64,000 nt of DNA from an uncultured Dokdonia sp. (lineage in GTDB: Bacteria; Bacteroidota; Bacteroidia; Flavobacteriales; Flavobacteriaceae): contig NZ_CANMDS010000002.1 in NCBI RefSeq assembly GCF_947496725.1, positions 124,001 through 188,000 of the forward strand, in the 5' to 3' direction. The translations under genes were made by a program, and so were the position numbers. Position 1 is the first letter of the stretch. Every line of letters starts with the position of its first letter. Positions 32,704 to 42,222 of this stretch are shown one piece after another. The notes below the pieces were generated by a model, which did not search any database, was not told the origin of the DNA, and was given only the letters and a program-made list of their open reading frames with translations.

Positions 32704-33147
32704 ATGGATAATCAAAATGAACTTATAGAGAAGCCTAGCTGGTGGAAACGCAACTGGAAATGGGCTGTACCCGTAGGAGGATGCCTCTCTATAGTCGTAA
32801 TAGGAGTCATATTAATAGTAGGTGGCGTATTTGCTTTTGCAAATAAAATCAAAACAGCTTCTGGAAGTGATGAGGCACTGGCTCAAGTACAATCTAACCA
32901 AGAAGTGATTGCTGTACTAGGAGAACCCATAGAAAGTGACGGTTTTGGGAGTTTTAATATCTCTTTTAATAATGGAGAAAAAAGAACTAATGCGACAACA
33001 CCCATAAAAGGCCCTAACGGAACTGGCGTCATACATATCATCACTAGTGGTGAGGATGATGAGAAAGTGTATGAGGTTTATAATGTCACTATAGATGACA
33101 GTGACCAAGTGATTGACCTAGCGCCACTACTGCTAGAAGATAACTAA
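32704..33147 (+). CDS. Coa1/Tim21-like membrane-anchored protein
   Basis: A 147-residue protein: a tryptophan/lysine-rich N terminus (KPSWWKRNWKWAVPVGG), one transmembrane helix at about 20-45, then a soluble domain (QVQSNQEVIAVLGEPIESDG, NISFNNGEKRTNATTPIKGPNGTG). The soluble domain fits the cytochrome oxidase assembly factor Coa1 family found in many bacteria. The role in bacteria is not settled; no cytochrome oxidase gene is in the window. It ends overlapping the convergent bioA gene by four bases. Confidence 0.75.
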   Translation: MDNQNELIEKPSWWKRNWKWAVPVGGCLSIVVIGVILIVGGVFAFANKIKTASGSDEALAQVQSNQEVIAVLGEPIESDGFGSFNISFNNGEKRTNATTPIKGPNGTGVIHIITSGEDDEKVYEVYNVTIDDSDQVIDLAPLLLEDN

Positions 33148-34409
33148 AAATGATCTAGCGCTTCTTGTATTGCGCTATACACTTTGGCCAGCTCTTCATC
33201 TGTAATTACATAAGGCGGTAGCACATAAATGGTATTACCTAGCGGCCTAAGTGCTACACCTCGTTGCATAAAAAACTGGTAGAGCTCGTCACGTAGGTTG
33301 CCATAGCGTGCCATTTCTATAGTAAGATCTATGGCGATTACAACACCTTTTACTCGCACATTATTCACTTTATGATGTGCTTTTACCGTTTGTGCAAATG
33401 CCGTATGAGCATCGTTAATACGCTCTCTACTTTTTGTGATTTCTTCGGTTTGCAGCACTTCAATTCCTGCAATAGCCGCAGCGCAACCTACGGGATGCGC
33501 ACTAAAGGTATGTGCGTGAAAAAATCCTTTATGTACTTCCTCACTTAAAAAGCCTTCAAAGATTTCTTGAGTACAACTCGTGATACTAAGCGGAAACATT
33601 CCCGCAGTAAGTGCCTTACTGAGACACATTATATCTGGCTTATTATCTAACTGGTCACAAGCAAAGACGGTTCCCGTTTTTCCAAAACCGGTCATAATCT
33701 CATCTGCAATGGTGAGTACATTTGCCTCACGGCATTTTTTTACAAGCGCATCAAGACCCGCAACCGAGTGGAACTTCATCCCAGCAGCACCTTGTACTAA
33801 TGGCTCAAAAATAAAAGCTGCACATTTATTTGATGCAAGTATCCGCTCTAGCATAGCCATTACTTCGTCAAGGTTATCATCTTGCGGAGTTGGGATACGT
33901 TCTACTTTAAGTAAAAAATCTTCAAAAGGACCGTTATACGAACTCAAACCCGAGGCGCTCATTGCCCCAAAGGTATCGCCGTGAAAACCGTCTTCAAAAG
34001 CGATAAGCGTGTCTCTCTTATCGTCTTTGTTATGATAATACTGTAGTGACATTTTGATAGCCGCCTCTACTGCTGTAGAGCCGTTATCATTAAAAAACAC
34101 CTTCTCTTGGTTTCCTGGTAAAATTTCTACCAACTTTTCGGCAAGGGTAACTGCTGGCGGATGCGTAAACCCGCTGAACATTACAAAATCCAACTGCTGC
34201 ATTTGTTTATGCATCGCGCTAGTGATGTACTCATTACCGTGACCATACATTGCGGTATACCAAGATGCAATACCATCTATATACTCATTACCAGCATCAT
34301 CATACATCACGGCCCCTTTTGCGCGTGTAATCACAATAGGATTTCTAGCCGTTTGATGCTGCGTGAGTGGATGCCAGAGGTGCTTGCTGTCTTTTTCTAG
34401 TATAGTCAC
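33144..34409 (-). CDS. bioA: Adenosylmethionine-8-amino-7-oxononanoate aminotransferase
   Basis: A 421-residue class III PLP aminotransferase that converts KAPA to DAPA using SAM as amino donor. Motifs are the WHPLTQH substrate loop near residue 12, GIASWYTAMYGHGN, FNDNGSTAVEAAIKM, EDGFHGDTFGAMS, FEPLVQGAAGM, DEIMTGFGKTG, and the PLP lysine in CLSKALTAGMFPLS near 272. The start is GTG. A TAACTTTG box 16 nt upstream could give it its own promoter in addition to read-through from bioD. Confidence 0.95.
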   Translation of the reverse strand: MTILEKDSKHLWHPLTQHQTARNPIVITRAKGAVMYDDAGNEYIDGIASWYTAMYGHGNEYITSAMHKQMQQLDFVMFSGFTHPPAVTLAEKLVEILPGNQEKVFFNDNGSTAVEAAIKMSLQYYHNKDDKRDTLIAFEDGFHGDTFGAMSASGLSSYNGPFEDFLLKVERIPTPQDDNLDEVMAMLERILASNKCAAFIFEPLVQGAAGMKFHSVAGLDALVKKCREANVLTIADEIMTGFGKTGTVFACDQLDNKPDIMCLSKALTAGMFPLSITSCTQEIFEGFLSEEVHKGFFHAHTFSAHPVGCAAAIAGIEVLQTEEITKSRERINDAHTAFAQTVKAHHKVNNVRVKGVVIAIDLTIEMARYGNLRDELYQFFMQRGVALRPLGNTIYVLPPYVITDEELAKVYSAIQEALDHF

Positions 34410-34425
34410 AATTATAAGTTTAGTG

Positions 34426-34433
34426 CAAAGTTA
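34426..34433 (-). promoter_or_regulatory. -7 element (TAACTTTG) before bioA
   Basis: Exact TAnnTTTG on the minus strand in the 70-bp bioD-bioA gap. Confidence 0.45.
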
Positions 34434-34479
34434 GTTAAGGTAATAGCCTTCTTAGTTAGAAAAGATTTTAAAAAAAAGT

Positions 34480-35112
34480 CTAGAGGTTTATTACGCTTTC
34501 GCGAAAGCGCTCTGCATACTCTGCAATAACATTTTCATCAAAGTAGGGCTCTTCATCAATACGACCTATTACGGTTGCACCACTCATTTTCTTAATTATA
34601 GACTCTGTGGTAGGATGCTCATCTCCAGAAAATATGATACCACCTATCTCAAGATTACGTGCCTTGAGTAATTCAATAGTCATCAGTGTGTGATTGATAC
34701 TTCCTAGGTAATGACGCGATACTACAATCACTTTATCTGTTGGCCTTATTACATCTGCAATGGTTTCGGTTTCATTTATAGGGACTAGTAAGCCGCCTGC
34801 ACCCTCAATTACAAGTAAATTTGTAGTTTCTGGTCTTTTTATTTTATCTACGGTAACGGCTACATTATCTATAGCAGCAGCCGCGTGCGGACTCATAGGC
34901 GTCTGTAAAGCAAAACTGTTATCGTGATATTGCGATATTTCATTTTTAACTAATCGCTTGACTTTGTGAGTATCACTATTATCAAGGTCTCCAGCCTGTA
35001 CTGGCTTCCAGTAATCTGCCTGTAAGGCCTCTGTAACAATGGCTGCAGCAACTGTCTTTCCTACATCTGTAGAAATCCCCGTAATGAAATATGTAGCTTG
35101 TTTATCTTTCAT
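34480..35112 (-). CDS. bioD: Dethiobiotin synthetase
   Basis: A 210-residue ATP-dependent carboxylase that closes the ureido ring of biotin. It has the P-loop FITGISTDVGKTVAAAIVTEAL at the N terminus, the DAPA/Mg region YWKPVQAGDLDNSDT, TPMSPHAAA, VIEGAGGLLVPINE and the PTDKVIVVSRHYLGSINHTLMTIE segment. The C-terminal residues AERFRESVINL are encoded by a palindrome copy (34494-34509) only five codons from the stop. It lies between bioF and bioA in the same orientation. Confidence 0.94.
   Translation of the reverse strand: MKDKQATYFITGISTDVGKTVAAAIVTEALQADYWKPVQAGDLDNSDTHKVKRLVKNEISQYHDNSFALQTPMSPHAAAAIDNVAVTVDKIKRPETTNLLVIEGAGGLLVPINETETIADVIRPTDKVIVVSRHYLGSINHTLMTIELLKARNLEIGGIIFSGDEHPTTESIIKKMSGATVIGRIDEEPYFDENVIAEYAERFRESVINL
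34494..34509. repeat. Repeated palindrome at the 3' end of bioD
   Basis: Perfect core read as RFRES, ending within 14 bp of the stop codon. Confidence 0.95.
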
Positions 35113-35166
35113 CCTATATTCTTTTGTAGTTCAACAAAGCTCTTTAATGACTGAGCTTGTTTAATG

Positions 35167-36351
35167 CTATAATTGGCTTTTTATTAATTCTAGAAGTTCA
35201 GTAACTTCATCTTTACTGTTATATGCGTGCAAACAAATACGCAGGCGCTCTTGACCTTGAGGCACTGTGGGCGATAAAATAGGCTTGACGTTAAAGTTGT
35301 TTTCTTTTAGCTTTCGCGAAAGCGTCTTTACCGCATCATTACCACGTATCACACCACAATGTATGGCAGAGTCACTATCTATAAAGAGCTCACCTAAAGC
35401 TAATCTTTGTACTTCGGCCTTAAAATGATTTATAAGTTTGCGCAAGTTCACAACCTCTGGCGCATCCTCATTTGTACGTTCTAATAATTGCTCATAAGCA
35501 CTTAAAATAACGGCAAGTGAATGTGGAGGCAGCCCAGTAGTATAAATAAAAGACCGTGCAAAATTTACCAGATAGCTCCTTAAAGCCTCACTACCTAAAA
35601 TCGCCGCTCCGTGTGCGCCCATCCCTTTACCAAAGGTGACAATGCGTGCAAAAACTTTATCTTCTAGATGTAGTTCTTGTACGAGTCCGGCGCCTTGAGG
35701 CCCCAGTACAGCGGTTGCGTGCGCTTCATCTATAATGAGGTGTATGCCATTTTTCATACAGATGTTTGCAATAGGAAGAAGGTCTGGCGTATCACCATCC
35801 ATAGAAAAAACAGACTCAGTCACAAGGTATAGCTCGATGGCACCTTCTTGATCATCTAGGTGATGCATCTCTCGCAATCTAGAGACCAGCTTTTTTATAC
35901 TGGCAATATCGTTATGCTTAAACTTATAGCCTCTAGCTGGGCTCATCTGTATGCCATCTCGTATACTAGCGTGTATATACTCATCGTAGAGTATAAGATC
36001 CCCGCGCTGCGGCACACTCTGAAAGAAGCCCACGTTTGCATCATACCCACTATTAAAAACAAGTGCGGAATCTGCTTTGTGAAAATCTGCTAGCATCTCC
36101 TCCGTGCGAGTGTATAGCTTGTGATTACCAGACAGTAATCTGCTCCCTGTGGCTCCATTTGCACTGAGCTGCTCTTCTTGCAATATAGCCTGAGCGCGTG
36201 CTGTAATTTTCTGGGCGATGCTACTATTACTAGAAAATCCTAAATAATCATTTGACGAGAAGTCAACGAGATTTGCTGGAGGCGTGAGCACTCGTAGTGC
36301 TTGCGTAGCTTTTCGAGCATCTAGTTTTTTCTGTAATTTTTTTGGTAACAT
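35167..36351 (-). CDS. bioF: 8-amino-7-oxononanoate synthase (KAPA synthase)
   Basis: A 394-residue alpha-oxoamine synthase that joins pimeloyl-thioester and alanine. The start is the ATG at 36351-36349 (MLPKKLQKKLDARK); an upstream TTG adds seven residues and overlaps the -7 box. Motifs are VDFSSNDYLGFSSN, GATGSRLLSGNHKLYTRTEEMLADFH, FNSGYDANVGFF, VTESVFSMDGDTPDLLPI, IIDEAHATAVLGPQGAG, and VTFGKGMGAHGAAILG with the PLP lysine. A palindrome-derived TLSRKLKEN lies near residue 340. First gene of bioF-bioD-bioA. Confidence 0.94.
   Translation of the reverse strand: MLPKKLQKKLDARKATQALRVLTPPANLVDFSSNDYLGFSSNSSIAQKITARAQAILQEEQLSANGATGSRLLSGNHKLYTRTEEMLADFHKADSALVFNSGYDANVGFFQSVPQRGDLILYDEYIHASIRDGIQMSPARGYKFKHNDIASIKKLVSRLREMHHLDDQEGAIELYLVTESVFSMDGDTPDLLPIANICMKNGIHLIIDEAHATAVLGPQGAGLVQELHLEDKVFARIVTFGKGMGAHGAAILGSEALRSYLVNFARSFIYTTGLPPHSLAVILSAYEQLLERTNEDAPEVVNLRKLINHFKAEVQRLALGELFIDSDSAIHCGVIRGNDAVKTLSRKLKENNFNVKPILSPTVPQGQERLRICLHAYNSKDEVTELLELIKSQL
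35310..35323. repeat. Palindrome copy (14-bp core intact) in bioF
   Basis: GCTTTCGCGAAAGC is intact; the left outermost base differs. Read as TLSRKL. Confidence 0.9.
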
Positions 36352-36355
36352 ATGG

Positions 36356-36363
36356 TAAAGATA
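36356..36363 (-). promoter_or_regulatory. -7-like element (TATCTTTA) four bases before bioF
   Basis: Minus-strand TATCTTTA with a 4-nt spacer to the ATG. It predicts a leaderless biotin-operon mRNA. Confidence 0.4.
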
Positions 36364-36436
36364 CTTCACCAATGTGACATTTTGTAGGGATAGAAGTGCC
36401 GTTAGTTTCTTACTTTTAAAATCTAAACTTTCCTTT

Positions 36437-38209
36437 ATGAGATTACTTCTTATTGCATTGCTCTTAAGCTCCTTTTGTATCGCTCAAACTAATGAGTACA
36501 GCATCTCCTTTGAAAATGCTGTACATCACGAGGCTAGCATTGCTATCACCTTCCCAGAACTTAAACAGAAGACCGTTACCGTACGTATGAGTAGATCATC
36601 ACCGGGACGTTATGCTATACACGAGTTTGCAAAAAATGTATTTGACTTTAAAGCAACAAATAGTAAAGGAGAAATACTACAGGCTACCAGACCAGATCCA
36701 TACTCTTGGGAGATTAAAAATCACGATGGAGAAATAAACGTATTCTACACACTCTTTGCAAATAGGGCAGATGGTACGTACTCACAAATAGATGAGTCAC
36801 ACGCACACCTCAATATGCCTGCTACATTTATGTTTATGGAGGGAGAAGAGCATCGCCCTATCAAGATAGACTTTAATGTAAGGAAAGACTTAAACTGGAA
36901 AGTTGCTAGCCAACTCAAAAAAGTCTCACAAACAACATTTACAGCACCAGATTTACAATACTTTTTTGACAGCCCTACGGAGGTAAGTGATTACCAGTTG
37001 CGAGAGTTTATGGTAGATGGTAAAAACATACGCTTTGCATTGCATAGTGATGACAGTGCAGAAGATTTTGACGCCTACTGGAAAAAGGTAAAAGCCATTG
37101 TTCTTGCACAAAAAGAAGTGTTTGGAGAGTTGCCTGTCTATGATTTTGGCGAGTACACCTTCCTTGCCTGTTATGCTCCTCACGTATCTGGTGATGGGAT
37201 GGAACACCGCAACAGTACGATACTTACCGATAGAGAATCACTAGCAGCTGGTGGTATGGAAGGCAATATAGGAACGGTTTCTCACGAGTTTTTTCACTCG
37301 TGGAATGTCGAGCGCATACGCCCAGCAGATCTCGAGCCCTTTGACTTTACAGCAGCAAATATGAGTGGATCCCTATGGTTTGCCGAAGGTTTTACAAGCT
37401 ACTACACTAACTTAATTCTTGCTCGCGCAGGCGTTATCACCAGTGAAGATTATGTAAAAGGACTCAACCGAACGTTCAACTATGTATGGAACTCACCTGC
37501 CCGCGATTATTTTAACCCTATTGAGATGAGCTACCAAGCGCCTTTTGTAGATGCCGCGACCTCTGTAGATCCTGTAAATAGAAACAACACCTTTATCTCA
37601 TACTACTCTTATGGAAGTGTGCTGGGTCTAGCGCTTGACCTCTCACTCCGCCAGCAAGGGCTTAATCTAGATGACTATTTTAAAGTGGTGTGGAATCAGT
37701 TTGGAAAAAAGGAGGTTTCATACAGTATTCAAGATCTTGAAAATGTGTTAGCTGGGTATGCGGGTGACGCTTTCGCGAAAGCGTTCTTCTCTCAATATAT
37801 TTATGATAGTAAGATGCCAGATTATCAAAACCTATTTACAAATGCCGGTCTGAAAATCATACGAGACAAAAACAAGCCTTATCTAGGACTACGTGTAAAC
37901 GCCTCTGAAAGCGGATTACGTATTGCTAGCCCAACTTCAAAAGACTCGCCTGCATATGATGCAAAGCTTAATAAAGGAGATCTTATAACTGCAATAGATG
38001 GAGCAGCGATAACGACTGTAGATGCCTATAATGCGCTAGTTAAAAAGCTCACTGTAGGTCAAACGATTGCAGTGACTTATAAACGTTTTGGTAACGAGGC
38101 AACCACAAATCTAACAGTAAGCGCAGATCCTACCTACACCATCGCTACCGATGAAAACGCAGGTAAAAAAGCTCGTAAGCTCAAAAAACACTGGCTACAA
38201 GAAAAGTAA
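36437..38209 (+). CDS. M61-family glycyl aminopeptidase-like metalloprotease with PDZ domain
   Basis: About 590 residues from the ATG at 36437, which starts a clean signal peptide (MRLLLIALLLSSFCIAQT). A longer frame would place a non-signal leader ahead of it. It has the N-terminal beta domain typical of M61, then the gluzincin zinc site SHEFFHSWNVERIRP (HExxH) near residue 280 with the downstream glutamate in WFAEGFTSYYTNL. A C-terminal PDZ domain lies at about 485-560. It is probably periplasmic. A palindrome at 37768-37783 encodes DAFAKAF. It is followed by a strong terminator. Confidence 0.9.
   Translation: MRLLLIALLLSSFCIAQTNEYSISFENAVHHEASIAITFPELKQKTVTVRMSRSSPGRYAIHEFAKNVFDFKATNSKGEILQATRPDPYSWEIKNHDGEINVFYTLFANRADGTYSQIDESHAHLNMPATFMFMEGEEHRPIKIDFNVRKDLNWKVASQLKKVSQTTFTAPDLQYFFDSPTEVSDYQLREFMVDGKNIRFALHSDDSAEDFDAYWKKVKAIVLAQKEVFGELPVYDFGEYTFLACYAPHVSGDGMEHRNSTILTDRESLAAGGMEGNIGTVSHEFFHSWNVERIRPADLEPFDFTAANMSGSLWFAEGFTSYYTNLILARAGVITSEDYVKGLNRTFNYVWNSPARDYFNPIEMSYQAPFVDAATSVDPVNRNNTFISYYSYGSVLGLALDLSLRQQGLNLDDYFKVVWNQFGKKEVSYSIQDLENVLAGYAGDAFAKAFFSQYIYDSKMPDYQNLFTNAGLKIIRDKNKPYLGLRVNASESGLRIASPTSKDSPAYDAKLNKGDLITAIDGAAITTVDAYNALVKKLTVGQTIAVTYKRFGNEATTNLTVSADPTYTIATDENAGKKARKLKKHWLQEK
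37768..37783. repeat. Repeated palindrome, intragenic (M61 protease)
   Basis: Perfect core read as AFAKA. Confidence 0.95.
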
Positions 38210-38229
38210 AGCCCATCTTTCAAGGTTAT

Positions 38230-38265
38230 ATCCCCAGCACTAAAAGTAGTGCTGGGGATTTTTTA
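38230..38265 (+). terminator. Rho-independent terminator of the M61 protease gene
   Basis: 13-bp stem ATCCCCAGCACTA / TAGTGCTGGGGAT with AAAG loop followed by TTTTT. Confidence 0.92.
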
Positions 38266-38285
38266 TGTATGATTTTTAAATAAAA

Positions 38286-38333
38286 TTATTGTTTTTCAAT
38301 AATTTTTATATATTTGTTATTGTAAAACGATAA
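38286..38333. promoter_or_regulatory. Two operator-like inverted repeats upstream of the DUF2975-HTH unit
   Basis: TTATTG-N5-CAATAA at 38286-38302 and TTATTG-N5-CGATAA at 38317-38333. Their centres are 31 bp apart, three helical turns, and they end 28 bp before the first start codon. They are the expected binding site for the Cro/C1-type regulator encoded by the third gene. Confidence 0.6.
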
Positions 38334-38361
38334 TAAAATGAAAACTATTTAAATAAATCTG

Positions 38362-38835
38362 ATGAATAAACTTAAAATACTTTTAACAATTACTGCAATA
38401 GGTATACTTCTACACGTTTTGCACTTTATCTCATTAATATATATGTGGGACTATTATACAGAATTGTACAAAGCGACAGAAGATAGAGTTGTATTTGGTA
38501 AGTATAACTTTATTATTGGGTATGTGAGCTCTGTTATTTTATTTATTGGGCTCTGTCTTAGCTTTAAATGTATTTATACAATTATTAAGCAAGGCTATTT
38601 CACAGAATTAGCTAGAAAATTAATGAGACTTGCAGGAAGCATTTTCCTATTCTCAGGAGTGATAACAAGTATTTTTGACATTATAAGAGTTGCTAATGGA
38701 ATGAAAGAGTCTGTGGCAATCGAAATAATATTAGTTGATTTTTTACTCACTATTGTAGGACTCATAGTACTTATCATAGCAGATATGGCTCGAACGGGCT
38801 ACCAACTCAAATCTGAAAATGATTTAACAATATAA
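38362..38835 (+). CDS. DUF2975 four-helix membrane protein
   Basis: A 157-residue protein with four hydrophobic helices at about 5-27, 48-72, 88-110 and 118-142. It matches the DUF2975 family, which is typically encoded directly upstream of a small HTH regulator. The charged C terminus ends LKSENDLTI, identical to the last nine residues of the next gene product, so the two are tandem duplicates. The function of the family is unknown; the HTH partner suggests it senses or modulates the regulator at the membrane. Confidence 0.8.
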   Translation: MNKLKILLTITAIGILLHVLHFISLIYMWDYYTELYKATEDRVVFGKYNFIIGYVSSVILFIGLCLSFKCIYTIIKQGYFTELARKLMRLAGSIFLFSGVITSIFDIIRVANGMKESVAIEIILVDFLLTIVGLIVLIIADMARTGYQLKSENDLTI

Positions 38836-38844
38836 TTTTCTATT

Positions 38845-39321
38845 ATGAAAAACATAAAACTACTTCTGGGCGTAATTGTAGGTTTACTTATTTTAAATCT
38901 AGCTAAGGTCATTTTCAACATCACTTTTTATAACTCCTTAGATGATCTTCTCAATGCAGATGGTGAAGGTCATTTACTCATCATAACTTACCTAGCAACT
39001 ATCATTGTACTCTGTGCAGCTCACTTACTCGTCGCTAAGGGACTGTGGTTTATGATACAATATGGATACTTTAATTTGAGAAGTATAAAGGTGCTCAATT
39101 TTGGAGCTGTAGCCTTTATCGCATACGGTATTATTTCGCTTTGCTGGAGATTATATCTAATGAGCTATTTTAACCAAGCTGAAACTAACGAGGCTCCTCA
39201 AATGGTCATTAATGCCTTTGAGAATAGCTACACGATCATATTAGGACTCGCCATCATAACAATCACTACGGTATTAAAGGATGCACACGTCCTCAAATCT
39301 GAAAACGATCTAACCATATAA
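38845..39321 (+). CDS. DUF2975 four-helix membrane protein, tandem paralogue
   Basis: A 158-residue protein with the same four-helix layout and the same nine-residue C terminus (LKSENDLTI) as the gene before it, nine bases away. The rest of the two proteins has diverged strongly, so the conserved end is probably functional, for example a contact for the HTH protein. It is followed by the regulator gene after three bases. Confidence 0.8.
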   Translation: MKNIKLLLGVIVGLLILNLAKVIFNITFYNSLDDLLNADGEGHLLIITYLATIIVLCAAHLLVAKGLWFMIQYGYFNLRSIKVLNFGAVAFIAYGIISLCWRLYLMSYFNQAETNEAPQMVINAFENSYTIILGLAIITITTVLKDAHVLKSENDLTI

Positions 39322-39324
39322 CTT

Positions 39325-39528
39325 ATGCCTATAACGATAAACTTAGACAAGGTGCTTGCAGATCGTGAGATGAAGAGCAAAGAACTCGCAGAAATCATAG
39401 GCATCACCACAGCAAACCTTTCTATACTCAAATCTGGTAAGGCAAAGGCAGTGCGCTTCTCTACGCTTGAGGCTATCTGTAAGGCCTTAGATTGTCAACC
39501 TGGTGATATACTGGAGTATTCTACATAA
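39325..39528 (+). CDS. Cro/C1-type HTH regulator (YozG-like)
   Basis: A 67-residue single-domain HTH protein: INLDKVLADREMKSKELAEIIG, ITTANLSILKSGKAKAVRFSTLEAICKAL, and CQPGDILEY. This is the YozG-like family that is usually encoded next to DUF2975 membrane proteins. It probably binds the paired TTATTG-N5-CRATAA repeats upstream of its own operon and autoregulates it. Confidence 0.9.
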   Translation: MPITINLDKVLADREMKSKELAEIIGITTANLSILKSGKAKAVRFSTLEAICKALDCQPGDILEYST

Positions 39529-39544
39529 AAATAGCCTTAAAGGG

Positions 39545-40021
39545 CTAAAGCCATTTCGTATTATATGGGTCTGTACCCGCATCATAAACATCTAGTTCCA
39601 ACTGTAGAGCTATACCACGAGCTACATCAAGTGCATCATCTAAGTCTTGATAATTAGAAAGGTTAAAATGTCGTTTTTCATCGTACCATAAATTGATCTC
39701 GTAGAAATCTTTAGAGTTAAGAAAAACGGCAACATAACTTAACTCTTCATATTGCACCCAATTGCCCCACTCAATAATGCCTATAGTAGACATATCTCTA
39801 AAGCGATGATTCTTAAAGTTAAATCGATAATATTTTGAGATAGAATATCGTAAACCAAACATAAAGCAAGTAGTACCAAAATAAGCATACCCTCCTACGT
39901 GTTTTAAATCTACAAAAGATTGATACAAACAAAACAAAGTCGCTGTATAACAAGTAGCCGCAATAATATTTTCAAGTAACGACCTTGAGCCTTGAGATAT
40001 AACTACATCTTCTTTTATCAT
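39545..40021 (-). CDS. Hypothetical membrane protein (158 aa)
   Basis: A 158-residue protein with two hydrophobic segments at about 14-32 and 42-58 and a soluble C-terminal part (GIIEWGNWVQYEELSYVAVF, YEINLWYDEKRHFNLSNYQDLDDAL) that resembles a PH-like or bYLP-type sheet. Family not recognised. It is convergent with the HTH gene (17 bp) and sits between it and the atpC terminator. There is no sign of an operon. Confidence 0.6.
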   Translation of the reverse strand: MIKEDVVISQGSRSLLENIIAATCYTATLFCLYQSFVDLKHVGGYAYFGTTCFMFGLRYSISKYYRFNFKNHRFRDMSTIGIIEWGNWVQYEELSYVAVFLNSKDFYEINLWYDEKRHFNLSNYQDLDDALDVARGIALQLELDVYDAGTDPYNTKWL

Positions 40022-40034
40022 ACGTTAATAATAC

Positions 40035-40072
40035 AAAAAAGCCCAAATTCTCATAAGAATTTGGGCTTTTAA
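40035..40072 (-). terminator. Rho-independent terminator of atpDC
   Basis: 15-bp stem AAAAGCCCAAATTCT / AGAATTTGGGCTTTT with a 4-nt loop; T tract on the minus strand, just after the atpC stop. Confidence 0.88.
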
Positions 40073-40091
40073 TAATGTATGTTAATGCGCT

Positions 40092-40370
40092 TTAATCTGC
40101 TAGCACAATCACTTTATTGTTGTTCATCTCTACAGTACCACTAGCAATTACAAGTGACCACTTACCGTCTGGTGTTTTGGTAAATTTACCTTCTTGACCA
40201 TCGGCTATAGTAGGATTTCCTTCAAATTTTACAGTACCTGCTACTAGTAAAGAAACAGTTGCTGCGTGATTATCTAACATTTGGTATTCACCATTAACAC
40301 CTGGTACGGTAACCGATGATACTTCACCGCTTACTAGAGATGCCTCTGGAGTTACAATTTCTAAATGCAT
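40092..40370 (-). CDS. atpC: F1-ATPase epsilon subunit, N-terminal domain only
   Basis: A 92-residue epsilon subunit: MHLEIVTPEASLVSGEVSSVTVPG, GEYQMLDNHA and a final NNNKVIVLAD. It consists of the beta-sandwich domain that binds gamma and the c-ring. The C-terminal helical hairpin that inhibits ATP hydrolysis in many bacteria is absent, as in other Bacteroidetes. It is transcribed with atpD, separately from the rest of the ATP synthase genes. Confidence 0.92.
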   Translation of the reverse strand: MHLEIVTPEASLVSGEVSSVTVPGVNGEYQMLDNHAATVSLLVAGTVKFEGNPTIADGQEGKFTKTPDGKWSLVIASGTVEMNNNKVIVLAD

Positions 40371-40388
40371 AGTTTATAATTTATAGTA

Positions 40389-40404
40389 CGCTTTCGCGAA
40401 AGCG
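40389..40404. repeat. Repeated palindrome between atpD and atpC
   Basis: Core of a full 20-bp copy (40387-40406), 14 bp past the atpD stop. An RNA hairpin here could tune the atpD:atpC ratio. Confidence 0.95.
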
Positions 40405-40418
40405 TAATTAAAAATCTC

Positions 40419-41933
<1,515 letters not shown>

Positions 41934-41960
41934 CTATATTAATGTTTAGCAAAATAATAG

Positions 41961-42014
41961 CGAAAAACTTGTCGTTTTTCGTCGTGCAAAGATACTGTTT
42001 AATTTTTTATGCAA
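41961..42014 (-). promoter_or_regulatory. atpD promoter (TTG-N17-TATCTTTG) and leader hairpin
   Basis: Minus-strand TTG at 42012-42014, 17 bp, then TATCTTTG at 41987-41994: a full match to the flavobacterial promoter pattern. The 50-60-nt leader contains CGAAAAAC / GTTTTTCG (41961-41981), an 8-bp stem with a 5-nt loop. Confidence 0.65.
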
Positions 42015-42060
42015 AAGTGTAAAGTGTAAGTTTTTGAAGTGCTTTTTTTAGTGATGATTA

Positions 42061-42076
42061 CGCTTTCGCGAAAGCG
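42061..42076. repeat. Repeated palindrome upstream of atpD
   Basis: Core of a full 20-bp copy (42059-42078) in the glmS/atpD gap. Confidence 0.95.
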
Positions 42077-42164
42077 TACTAAAAACTAGGGGTTACGGTT
42101 ATTACCCGTGACAATTTCTATGACAAAAACTTTTTAGCCCAACCAAAAAGTAGCGCATAAAAAA

Positions 42165-42196
42165 AGGATATTTTAAACTTGAGTTTAAAATATCCT
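42165..42196 (-). terminator. Rho-independent terminator of the DUF4270-glmS transcript
   Basis: 15-bp stem AGGATATTTTAAACT / AGTTTAAAATATCCT with TG loop and a T7 run on the minus strand, 26 bp after the glmS stop. Confidence 0.85.
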
Positions 42197-42222
42197 TCTA
42201 AAAAATTCTAATTGTTTACTAC

